From: a virus
Direction: 5' to 3' (one strand)
IMG/VR virus record: IMGVR_UViG_3300025646_000283
Location: 1 to 27,032 of that record
DNA length: 27,032 nt
Shown here piece by piece: positions 1 through 6,804 of this stretch (positions are counted from its first letter, which is position 1; each line of letters opens with the position of its first letter). Both the position numbers and the translations under genes were made by a program. Below the pieces are notes generated by a model. The model saw only the letters and a program-made list of their open reading frames with translations, was not told where the DNA came from and ran no database searches.

Positions 1-66
1 CTGCGTGTACCGATCTCTTTTAGAGAAATGCACGATTTTTTTTCAAAAATATTGGAGACTACATGA
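1..66 (+). CDS. C-terminal end of an upstream unknown gene (partial)
   Basis: Frame 1 is open from the first base to a TGA at 64-66 and encodes 21 residues ending in FFSKILETT. The stop overlaps the next gene's start as ATGA, which is the coupling seen repeatedly in this genome (for example at 1905, 2575, 6151 and 21002). That is the main reason to believe this frame over the other two. The remnant is too short to assign a function. Confidence 0.4.
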   Translation: MRVPISFREMHDFFSKILETT

Positions 67-722
67 GCCAAAAAATGAAAAGTGCACAAAAAGCAATATG
101 CAAAGCACTGAGAGCAGGAGCAACGATGCAAATCGCTGCAGACATTGCAGGAGTCGGACGCTCGACAATTTACAAATGGATCGCCAAAGGCGAGGAGCCG
201 AGAGCACAAAAAGCTTTTAAGGAGTTCGCTGAGCAGGTCAGGGCAGCAGACGCAGCAGCAGCGATGCAAGCTCTGGACACAATCAACGCGAGCATTAAGG
301 AGGGAGATGTCAAGTCGGCAATGTGGCTCCTGAGTCGTAGGCATGGATTCAAGAATGACGCACAGCACACAATCCCAAATGCAGAGGAGACGAAGACAGC
401 TCCTGCAGAGACGGATTATCGGAGCATGCTCAATACTCAAGTCTCCGAGCTGCAGATCAGCATGAGCAAAGCAAAGGACTCAGGCTCATGGCAGGCATAC
501 GCAGCACTACAAAGACAGCTCGTAGTCATCATGCAAGAGATCCGAGCAGTCGACGCCCAGGAAGGACAGATCGACGCATACGACAGGATGACAGATGAGC
601 AGATCATGAGCGAGATTGTCAACTCAATCATTGCTCTGCCTCCTATCTTGAGACAGAGAGTGCAAGCTGATCTCCATAGTCTCGTAGGCTCCAATGTCGT
701 AGCACTCAAAAAAGGCTCCTGA
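63..722 (+). CDS. Putative terminase small subunit (HTH DNA-binding protein)
   Basis: A 219-residue protein with an N-terminal helix-turn-helix at about residues 8-45, containing the segment IAADIAGVGRSTIYKWIAKG. The rest is helical and charged. Small terminase subunits recognise phage DNA with such an HTH and recruit the large subunit; the large terminase gene lies 1.9 kb downstream, and position at the head of the packaging and head genes supports the role. The start is preceded by GGAGACTACATG, a strong ribosome binding site. The function rests on the HTH plus position; a phage transcription regulator is the alternative. Confidence 0.6.
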   Translation: MSQKMKSAQKAICKALRAGATMQIAADIAGVGRSTIYKWIAKGEEPRAQKAFKEFAEQVRAADAAAAMQALDTINASIKEGDVKSAMWLLSRRHGFKNDAQHTIPNAEETKTAPAETDYRSMLNTQVSELQISMSKAKDSGSWQAYAALQRQLVVIMQEIRAVDAQEGQIDAYDRMTDEQIMSEIVNSIIALPPILRQRVQADLHSLVGSNVVALKKGS

Positions 723-723
723 C

Positions 724-1908
724 ATGTGGGAGCATTTGAGAGACTACAAAATCATAGAAGGGGATTGCATCCAAAAAATGAGAGAGATGCCGGACTGCAG
801 CATAGATGCGATTGTCACCGATCCTCCGTACGGTATCGGATTCATGGGGAAGAGCTGGGACTGCTCTGTCCCTGGACTCGAATGGGCTCACGAATGTCTG
901 CGAGTCCTCAAACCAGGAGGACACATGATTGCATTCTCCTCTACTCGGACATGTCACAGATTAGGAGTAGCGATTGAGGACGCAGGATTTGAGATCAGAG
1001 ACACGATCCATTGGGTCTATACATCTGGATTTCCGAAAAATCACGACATAAGCAAAGCGATCGACAGAGAGGCCGGAGCCGAGAGAGAAGTGATCGGCAT
1101 AAAAGAGAGATGCAACAAACAAGCCCATACAAACTTTGGTCAATTGGATGCTGAAAGATTTGTATACTCAAATCCTGCGACAGAGGAGGCTCAGGAGTGG
1201 GAGGGATTCGGGACGGCTCTCAAGCCGTCAGTGGAGCCTGCAATCCTAGCTCGCAAACCATTAGAGGCAGGATTGACGATTGCTCAGAATGTCCTGAAAT
1301 ATGGAACAGGAGCGTTAAATATAGATGCGTGTCGATATGCGTATGGTGATCCTTGCTGGATAGGTAACACTGAAAAACACAAAGGCTATCCAAATGGAGC
1401 GGGAGGATGGGCATACAAATTTGATCCTTCTTTTGGCTCAAATAGAAAGATAAATACAAACACAGATCCATATTTTCTTAGTGAAAAAGGCAGATGGCCG
1501 GCAAACTTGTATCACTGTCCTAAACCGAGCAGAGGAGAGAGAGAGGCAGGACTTGAGCATCTCAAGACACGTCCTGCTCGTAGCAATATGTGTCTCGGAG
1601 ACGGACAGGGAGAGAGATTTGACGGAAAAGAGTCGGCAGAGGTCGCGAATTTCCATCCTACTGTCAAGCCGATCAAGCTCATGAGATGGCTCTGCAGACT
1701 CATCGGAGGCAAAAAAGGCTCGGTGATCCTGGACACGTTTTGCGGATCGGGGACAACAGGATGCTCTGCAATACTCGAGGGTTATGATTTTATCGGCATT
1801 GAGATCACTCCGGACTATCTGCCTATTATCAGAGGCCGTCTTGATTGGGCTAAGGAGGAATACATGAGAGAGAATGCACAGCTATCTCTATTTGAGGATG
1901 CGATATGA
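724..1908 (+). CDS. Orphan DNA methyltransferase, beta class (probable N6-adenine)
   Basis: A 394-residue SAM-dependent DNA methyltransferase. The catalytic motif DPPY is at residues 33-36, and the SAM-binding motif DTFCGSGTTG is near the C-terminus at about 337-346. Catalytic motif first and SAM motif last is the beta arrangement of amino-methyltransferases. DPPY favours N6-adenine over N4-cytosine, although this motif alone does not settle it. The long middle part (about residues 120-310) should contain the target recognition region. No restriction endonuclease is adjacent, so it is an orphan enzyme, presumably protecting phage DNA from host restriction or marking DNA for packaging or regulation. 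It starts 1 nt after the preceding stop and its stop overlaps the next start. Confidence 0.9.
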   Translation: MWEHLRDYKIIEGDCIQKMREMPDCSIDAIVTDPPYGIGFMGKSWDCSVPGLEWAHECLRVLKPGGHMIAFSSTRTCHRLGVAIEDAGFEIRDTIHWVYTSGFPKNHDISKAIDREAGAEREVIGIKERCNKQAHTNFGQLDAERFVYSNPATEEAQEWEGFGTALKPSVEPAILARKPLEAGLTIAQNVLKYGTGALNIDACRYAYGDPCWIGNTEKHKGYPNGAGGWAYKFDPSFGSNRKINTNTDPYFLSEKGRWPANLYHCPKPSRGEREAGLEHLKTRPARSNMCLGDGQGERFDGKESAEVANFHPTVKPIKLMRWLCRLIGGKKGSVILDTFCGSGTTGCSAILEGYDFIGIEITPDYLPIIRGRLDWAKEEYMRENAQLSLFEDAI

Positions 1909-2216
1909 AACGCTGCGATTTAGACTTAGACAGCATCGAAGGACAGATCCTGTACAGTATGGACAGAGTACAGAGACAGAATGCCGAGGTTACTGCTCTC
2001 ATGATGACGCTAGATCGGGATAGAGTTACATTGCGAAATTACATAGCAATCTACAGACAAAGGATCTCAGAGGCTCAAATGGATGACTTGATCGCAGCAG
2101 TGATCAAAGATGACATCCTCCAGGAGGCAGACCTGAGATTTGTATTTGATCTCAGTGCACAGGAGCTCATAGAATGCACACACAGAATCAACGAGAGGAA
2201 CATATCAAAATGGTAG
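1905..2216 (+). CDS. Hypothetical protein, acidic helical
   Basis: A 103-residue protein that I do not recognise. It is mostly predicted helix and rich in Asp, Glu, Arg and Ile, with no cysteine cluster or membrane segment. It begins within the stop of the methyltransferase gene (ATGA) and its stop lies within the beginning of the next gene, so the genes are translationally coupled. Position between methyltransferase and terminase suggests an accessory packaging or DNA-modification role, but nothing in the sequence proves this. Confidence 0.7.
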   Translation: MKRCDLDLDSIEGQILYSMDRVQRQNAEVTALMMTLDRDRVTLRNYIAIYRQRISEAQMDDLIAAVIKDDILQEADLRFVFDLSAQELIECTHRINERNISKW

Positions 2217-2578
2217 AGATCATTTTAGCCGGGCTTGTCGGAGTCCTATTAGGTATCGGAGGCACAAAAGTATTAGACAGGCCTCCTCAGACAGAAGACA
2301 AAACGAGTCAGGGACAGCAGGAAGTCATTAAACAGCTCACAGACTTAGACGTAGTAAAAGAGTTGTGCACTCCGGAAAATACAGCGAATGAACAAGGGAT
2401 GCTTCTATGCAGAGAGATGACGTGCCTCGTCTATTCGAGAGGCATAGACTCTCAGACAGGAGGCAAACAGTGCGAGGAGATCAGCAACATCCAAAACACG
2501 ATTAGCATGATCGAATACTGCAAAGAGCAGGGAGACACAGGATCTCTATGTCATGAACTCTTTTGGAGACGCAAATGA
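2210..2578 (+). CDS. Small membrane-anchored cysteine-rich protein
   Basis: A 122-residue protein. I place the start at 2210 rather than the longer ATG at 2174 because GAGAGG lies at a normal distance upstream and the shorter protein begins directly with a hydrophobic segment (MVEIILAGLVGVLLGIGG). That segment looks like a single signal anchor. The remainder (about 95 residues) is hydrophilic and contains six cysteines (ELC, LLC, MTC, KQC, EYC, SLC), an even number suited to disulfides in an oxidising compartment. It could be an inner-membrane spanin-like lysis protein or an exclusion protein; neither is shown. It overlaps the preceding stop and couples to the terminase gene through ATGA. Confidence 0.7.
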   Translation: MVEIILAGLVGVLLGIGGTKVLDRPPQTEDKTSQGQQEVIKQLTDLDVVKELCTPENTANEQGMLLCREMTCLVYSRGIDSQTGGKQCEEISNIQNTISMIEYCKEQGDTGSLCHELFWRRK

Positions 2579-3993
2579 GTCTATGCGGCATGGCTCAGAG
2601 AATAGCATGGCTGAGGAAAAAAGCAGAGCTTGATCCTCTGCGATACTTCCGTCCTACTCCTCCCCAGGAGGCATACATCAAAGATCAAAGTCCGATAAAA
2701 GCACTCATTGGCGGCAATCAGTGCGGCAAGACCCTTGCCACATGTGCATTACTCCTCTATCATTGCCTCGGCAGACATCCTCATTACAAGACCGATCCTC
2801 CTCCGATAGAGGCATGGCTCATCACACACTCTCACGAGCAATCTCGGACGATACAGCAAAAACTTTACGACATGATCCCAAAAGACGAGCTTGATCCATC
2901 TTGCGAGTTTATCAGAGGCAAGGGATTTAGAGGACTCGCTCCTCTCGTCAAGTTTCGCAATGGCTCTATTATACGCATCAAAACAGCAGGACAGGGACTC
3001 GGACTCGCATCTGCAACGGCAAATCTCGTCTGCATAGATGAGCCTGTCGATCAGCAGACATTTAACGAGCTCGTAGCTCGTACGAGCAGAGGAGGAGCAG
3101 GAGGCAAGAGAGGCACAGTAGCGATCAGCTTGACTCCCGTCGGAGGAGTCGATGTGACATACATTAAGGAGATGATTGAGAGAGGATTGATCTCTGCTCA
3201 TCGGGCTCCTCTAACGGTAGAGGCTACAACTCCGATAGGACTGCCTCTCGGCTATCTCCTGAGCCAGGAGCAGATCGACAAAATCACAGAGGCATATCTC
3301 CCTTACGACAGAGAGGCACGTATCAATGGATCTTTTGACGTTGCTCCTATCGGAGCCGTTTTTGAGAACTTCTCTGAGGACATGATCTCGTCTCAGCCTG
3401 TCCCGAGAGGAGGAGACTATCGTTTTTGCGTAGGTATAGACCATGGATCAAATCCTGGATCTCAAGTCGCGATCCTCTCCTGCGTAGACATGAGAGATCA
3501 GCAAAATCCGAGGATCTTCGTACTCGGAGAGTATACGTCAGGACAGGCTCCTCCGGAGCATCATGCTCAGGCAATACTCGAGCTATTAAAACGCTACGGA
3601 GTCGATCCGAATCTCGCAATATGGACAGGAGACGGAGAGCACAGAGGACGCGATCAGTACAAGATGAGCAACATCCTCCTCATGAGAGCATTTGAGAACA
3701 TCCTCGGCTATCCTCCGAGAGGCCTCCCCTTTACGGTGAGACGAGCGAGAAAAGGACGGCACAGCGTCTATTTTGGTGCTAGTATATTACATGCGATCAT
3801 GAGCCGCAGACACTTTTGGATTAGACCCGAATGCACTCAGACTATCAAATCAATACAGTCCTGGACAATGAAACAGACTCAATCAGCGAGAAGCCGCGAT
3901 CAGTATGGCCATGCGGTTGATGCGCTCAGATACGGACTGCTTCCCATCCTCGATTATAGACCAAACATCCCACAAAAAATATTGGTGTACTAA
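2575..3993 (+). CDS. terL: Terminase large subunit (DNA-packaging ATPase/nuclease)
   Basis: A 472-residue packaging motor protein. Near the N-terminus an adenine-binding PTPPQ is followed by Walker A GGNQCGKT (residues 46-53) and Walker B with catalytic acid LVCIDEP (D155, E156). The C-terminal RNase H-like nuclease shows the VGIDHGS strand with its first acidic residue and a HAVDALRYG segment near the end that carries a late acidic residue. The ATPase drives DNA translocation through the portal and the nuclease cuts concatemers. I use ATG 2575, which overlaps the previous stop as ATGA and has GGAG 6 nt upstream; the frame also has a TTG at 2563. The portal gene starts on the last base of its stop. 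Confidence 0.95.
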   Translation: MSLCGMAQRIAWLRKKAELDPLRYFRPTPPQEAYIKDQSPIKALIGGNQCGKTLATCALLLYHCLGRHPHYKTDPPPIEAWLITHSHEQSRTIQQKLYDMIPKDELDPSCEFIRGKGFRGLAPLVKFRNGSIIRIKTAGQGLGLASATANLVCIDEPVDQQTFNELVARTSRGGAGGKRGTVAISLTPVGGVDVTYIKEMIERGLISAHRAPLTVEATTPIGLPLGYLLSQEQIDKITEAYLPYDREARINGSFDVAPIGAVFENFSEDMISSQPVPRGGDYRFCVGIDHGSNPGSQVAILSCVDMRDQQNPRIFVLGEYTSGQAPPEHHAQAILELLKRYGVDPNLAIWTGDGEHRGRDQYKMSNILLMRAFENILGYPPRGLPFTVRRARKGRHSVYFGASILHAIMSRRHFWIRPECTQTIKSIQSWTMKQTQSARSRDQYGHAVDALRYGLLPILDYRPNIPQKILVY

Positions 3994-5456
3994 TGATAAA
4001 TATGAATAATGTCCCTCCTAAACCGCAGGCTCCGAATACAATAGAGGAGCGTAGATGGGAACACTCTGCACTCAGACGCAGACTCCTGACAGGACTATGG
4101 GAGCAGGATCTTGAGGATGAGCTTCTCCGACATTTGCCAACGGACAGACGCGAAGCTCTCGGACCTTCTGATCTGTCATCCTGTGCTATTGAGCAAGTCA
4201 CGAGACAGCTCGCAATGCTATATCATTCTGAGCCCAATGTCACAGGAGACGGAGACATCTCTGCTCTCATTGGACGAGACGGATATGTCAGCAAAGCAGG
4301 CTTTTTTCAACTCATGCAAAAAGTACAGCAGATGACGCTCGGCATTAGAGAGATGTTTGTACGCGTCGACGTTGCTCCTCATGTACCAGGAGAGATCGCA
4401 CGAGTGCCTGGTCTATCATTCCGAGCAGTGACTCCTGATTTTGTTATTGCTGCTGCCTCCGAGGATGCTCCGGACATTCCTCTCTATTATCAGGAGCTCA
4501 GACTCAGGATGCATCCGGAGACAGGAGAGCCTATTTGGGTATGGGACATTCTCGATATACGCAATCCCAACGATCCTATTTTTGGGATGTTTGAGGCTAC
4601 TCCTACAGGAGACATCGGAGCCGATGTGTCAGAGATGTATATGGGACACGAGGCAATGAGAGGAGAGTACTATCCATATCGCAGTCGCGAAGGAGTCCCC
4701 TATCTTCCTGTTGTGCTATATCATGCCGAGAAGACAGGACAGCTATTTAACGCTTTTGACGCTGCACAGCTCGCATACGGATCTCTCACAGCTGCCGTCC
4801 TTTTTTCCTTCTATGTCCATTGCGTACGCGATAACTCATGGCCGCAAAAATATGTCGCAGGATTGCATCTCTCAGGACTCTCTCAGTTAGAAGGAGACTT
4901 GACAGGACGCAGATCAGCAATCAGCACAGATCCGAGTAGCATCCTCATGTTCCAGACAGAGCCCGATATGCAAGGTCAGCCTCTGATCGGCTCTTTTACG
5001 TATGCAGATCCTGCTCAGCTCCTGGACAGCATCTCAAAATATGAGTACAGAGTCGCAACTGCAGCAGGCATCTCGTCAGAGGTCTTGAGACAATCCGGAG
5101 ATCCAAGATCAGGATATGCACTCTCAATCTCAAGAGACGGACAAAGAGAAGCACAACGCAGATATGCTCCTGTGTTCCGACGAGCCGATGAGGAGATGCT
5201 CGCCAAATGTGCAATGCTATGTAATCGTTTTTTAGGTGCATCCCTTCCTGAGTCAGGATACAGAGTCGTATATACTCCTCTCGGACTCTCTCCGGAGGAG
5301 ATGCGAGCTCAGCGTGAGGACATAATCCAAAAGCTGACAGCAGGCCTCATCTCTCCTGTCGACGCTATGCAAATGCTCAATCCGGATCTTGATCCGATAG
5401 AGGCAAAGCAACAACTTGAGCGTATCCGACAAGAGAGAGCACAATACTCAATCTAA
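3993..5456 (+). CDS. Portal protein
   Basis: A 487-residue protein directly after the large terminase, where the portal gene of tailed phages normally sits. It is largely helical and acidic, with a helical C-terminal region (from about residue 370) containing long charged helices and the segment LRQSGDPRSGYALSIS. Portal proteins form the dodecameric ring through which DNA enters and leaves and to which the neck attaches. The assignment rests on size, position, and a middle region (about 250-400) that resembles portal stem and clip regions. The start overlaps the terminase stop as TAATG; an in-frame ATG nine bases on is an alternative. Confidence 0.85.
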   Translation: MINMNNVPPKPQAPNTIEERRWEHSALRRRLLTGLWEQDLEDELLRHLPTDRREALGPSDLSSCAIEQVTRQLAMLYHSEPNVTGDGDISALIGRDGYVSKAGFFQLMQKVQQMTLGIREMFVRVDVAPHVPGEIARVPGLSFRAVTPDFVIAAASEDAPDIPLYYQELRLRMHPETGEPIWVWDILDIRNPNDPIFGMFEATPTGDIGADVSEMYMGHEAMRGEYYPYRSREGVPYLPVVLYHAEKTGQLFNAFDAAQLAYGSLTAAVLFSFYVHCVRDNSWPQKYVAGLHLSGLSQLEGDLTGRRSAISTDPSSILMFQTEPDMQGQPLIGSFTYADPAQLLDSISKYEYRVATAAGISSEVLRQSGDPRSGYALSISRDGQREAQRRYAPVFRRADEEMLAKCAMLCNRFLGASLPESGYRVVYTPLGLSPEEMRAQREDIIQKLTAGLISPVDAMQMLNPDLDPIEAKQQLERIRQERAQYSI

Positions 5457-5470
5457 CCATAGGAGACAAT

Positions 5471-6154
5471 ATGACAGAGATAGAGCAAGACGGACGTACA
5501 TACGTCCTCAAATCAGAGATGGAAAACATCATCAAAGAGCGTATAGGCAAGGTAGCGAGCAGAGCGACATCGGCAGAGCAAGCACTTGAGGAGGCTCAGA
5601 GCAGACTCGCAAAAGCGGAGAAGGCTATGAGCTCCGTTGATATTCTCAATCAGCAGCTTGCAGAGATGCAGGCGAGACTACAACACTCCGAGCAGCGTTT
5701 TGATCGCTATCAGAGTATCTCAAAGCATGGATTGACAGATCCCGATTTGATTGAGGCTATCGAATGGAGTTTTGAGAGAGCTCAGAAGGGCAAAACAGAA
5801 GGAGACAGACAGACTCTCTCCGAATGGCTTGATCAACAAGTGACAAATCCGGAGAATGCCCCGATCACAATCCGTCCTCATTTGCAGGCTCTCAAAATGA
5901 TTGAGGAGGCAGACACACCACCACAACAAAAAGAAGCTCCTCAGGAGGCCTCTACGCTCTCGCAAATGCAGTCTCTCGGAGAGTATACTCAACAGCAGCA
6001 GCAGACTCCTCCTCCTCGTGCAAATGTCGGAGCAATCCCTGCTCCCGATTCTCCTGGCTTTTTGGAGAGAGCACTCAAAGATCCAGAGTTTTATGCAGCC
6101 AATAGAGACAAAGTGCGAGCAGCATGGCAAAATCGAAATCGGAGACAGTCATGA
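5471..6154 (+). CDS. Capsid scaffolding protein
   Basis: A 227-residue acidic, Gln- and Glu-rich protein. Residues about 25-85 have heptad-like coiled-coil character, a Pro/Gln-rich linker follows (about 150-190, including a QQQQQTPPP stretch), and the C-terminus is short and basic (RAAWQNRNRRQS), as expected for a scaffold that docks onto capsid subunits. The place between portal and capsid genes agrees. No prohead protease is visible, so the scaffold may leave without cleavage, or be degraded by another enzyme. GGAGACAATATG provides the ribosome binding site. Confidence 0.8.
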   Translation: MTEIEQDGRTYVLKSEMENIIKERIGKVASRATSAEQALEEAQSRLAKAEKAMSSVDILNQQLAEMQARLQHSEQRFDRYQSISKHGLTDPDLIEAIEWSFERAQKGKTEGDRQTLSEWLDQQVTNPENAPITIRPHLQALKMIEEADTPPQQKEAPQEASTLSQMQSLGEYTQQQQQTPPPRANVGAIPAPDSPGFLERALKDPEFYAANRDKVRAAWQNRNRRQS

Positions 6155-6462
6155 GCGAAGATCTACGCAGCTTAAATCAGTATCCTGCTTTTTATAATTT
6201 TACAGCAACGGACACAACAACGACAGAGATCCTCCTGCCATCGGCAGCAACTCAGATCTCTCTCGGAGCTCAGGGCAAAGAGCTCTATGTCTGTCGCAAC
6301 GGAGCCACAGACGGAGGAGCTGTGCCGAGCAACAAGATGACAGTGCCACAGAGCAATTATGTCGTGCTCAGACTCGGACGAGGCAAAAATAGACCGGAAT
6401 CTATTTTTGTTGCATCCAAAAGCGGTAACGCTGAGGTCTCTATCATTCTTGAGGAGCTGTAA
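6151..6462 (+). CDS. Small beta-rich head-module protein
   Basis: A 103-residue protein rich in Thr, Ser and Val, predicted mostly beta. The ATG at 6151 overlaps the scaffold stop as ATGA and has GGAG 6 nt upstream, so I prefer it to the longer start at 6124. Its size, composition and place between scaffold and fibre suggest a capsid decoration or fibre-associated protein, but I recognise no family. Confidence 0.7.
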   Translation: MSEDLRSLNQYPAFYNFTATDTTTTEILLPSAATQISLGAQGKELYVCRNGATDGGAVPSNKMTVPQSNYVVLRLGRGKNRPESIFVASKSGNAEVSIILEEL

Positions 6463-6524
6463 TGTCATGGCCTTTAGATTTGCTTTTTTTATCAATGAGT
6501 CAGGAGCAGGAGGAGGAGACATGA
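6462..6524 (+). CDS. Possible 20-codon coupling ORF
   Basis: A short frame, MSWPLDLLFLSMSQEQEEET, starts on the last base of the previous stop (TAATG) and ends overlapping the next start (ATGA). GAGGAG lies 5 nt upstream. It exactly bridges two genes, so it may be translated to carry ribosomes to the start at 6521. The competing reading is that the next gene begins at 6467 in its own frame and this ORF is incidental. Confidence 0.25.
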   Translation: MSWPLDLLFLSMSQEQEEET

Positions 6525-6739
6525 AGCAAGCCGATCTCACGTCTCAGATTGACGGCTCAAATGTCTCCTTTACTGTGCCCGAAGAATACCAAGCAGGATC
6601 TCTCAGGGTATACTATAATGGTATCCGACAAGTCGAGGGCGAGACATTTGACGAGTACAACAGCACGACATTCACGACAAATTTCACTCCTGCAGTCGGA
6701 GACTATGTGACAGTCGACTATATCGCTCAGGCATCATAA
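6521..6739 (+). CDS. Small fibre-tip-like beta protein
   Basis: A 72-residue beta-rich domain. The pattern LRVYYNGIRQ, then an acidic/Tyr turn, a Thr/Phe-rich strand and a final GDYVTVDYIAQAS resembles C-terminal domains of phage fibres. It also resembles the C-terminal end of the fibre encoded just downstream (VLVFKNGLSLR ... GLIIWYWY). I chose ATG 6521 because AGGAGGAGAC lies immediately upstream; an in-frame ATG at 6467 would add 18 residues. The likely role is a capsid- or fibre-associated accessory protein. Confidence 0.65.
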   Translation: MKQADLTSQIDGSNVSFTVPEEYQAGSLRVYYNGIRQVEGETFDEYNSTTFTTNFTPAVGDYVTVDYIAQAS

Positions 6740-6804
6740 CGAGACTATATCCGGAGACTACAAAAATGCATTTTTCATCCAAAAACTATATAGGAGTCTA
6801 ACCC

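Noticed and set aside
2749-3201. A 150-residue leftward frame inside the large terminase gene
   Set aside because: It lies wholly within a gene with clear Walker motifs and has no recognisable protein features or ribosome site.
5720-6130. A 136-residue leftward frame inside the scaffold gene
   Set aside because: Leu/Ser/Arg/Cys-rich translation typical of antisense to an Asp/Glu/Gln-rich gene.
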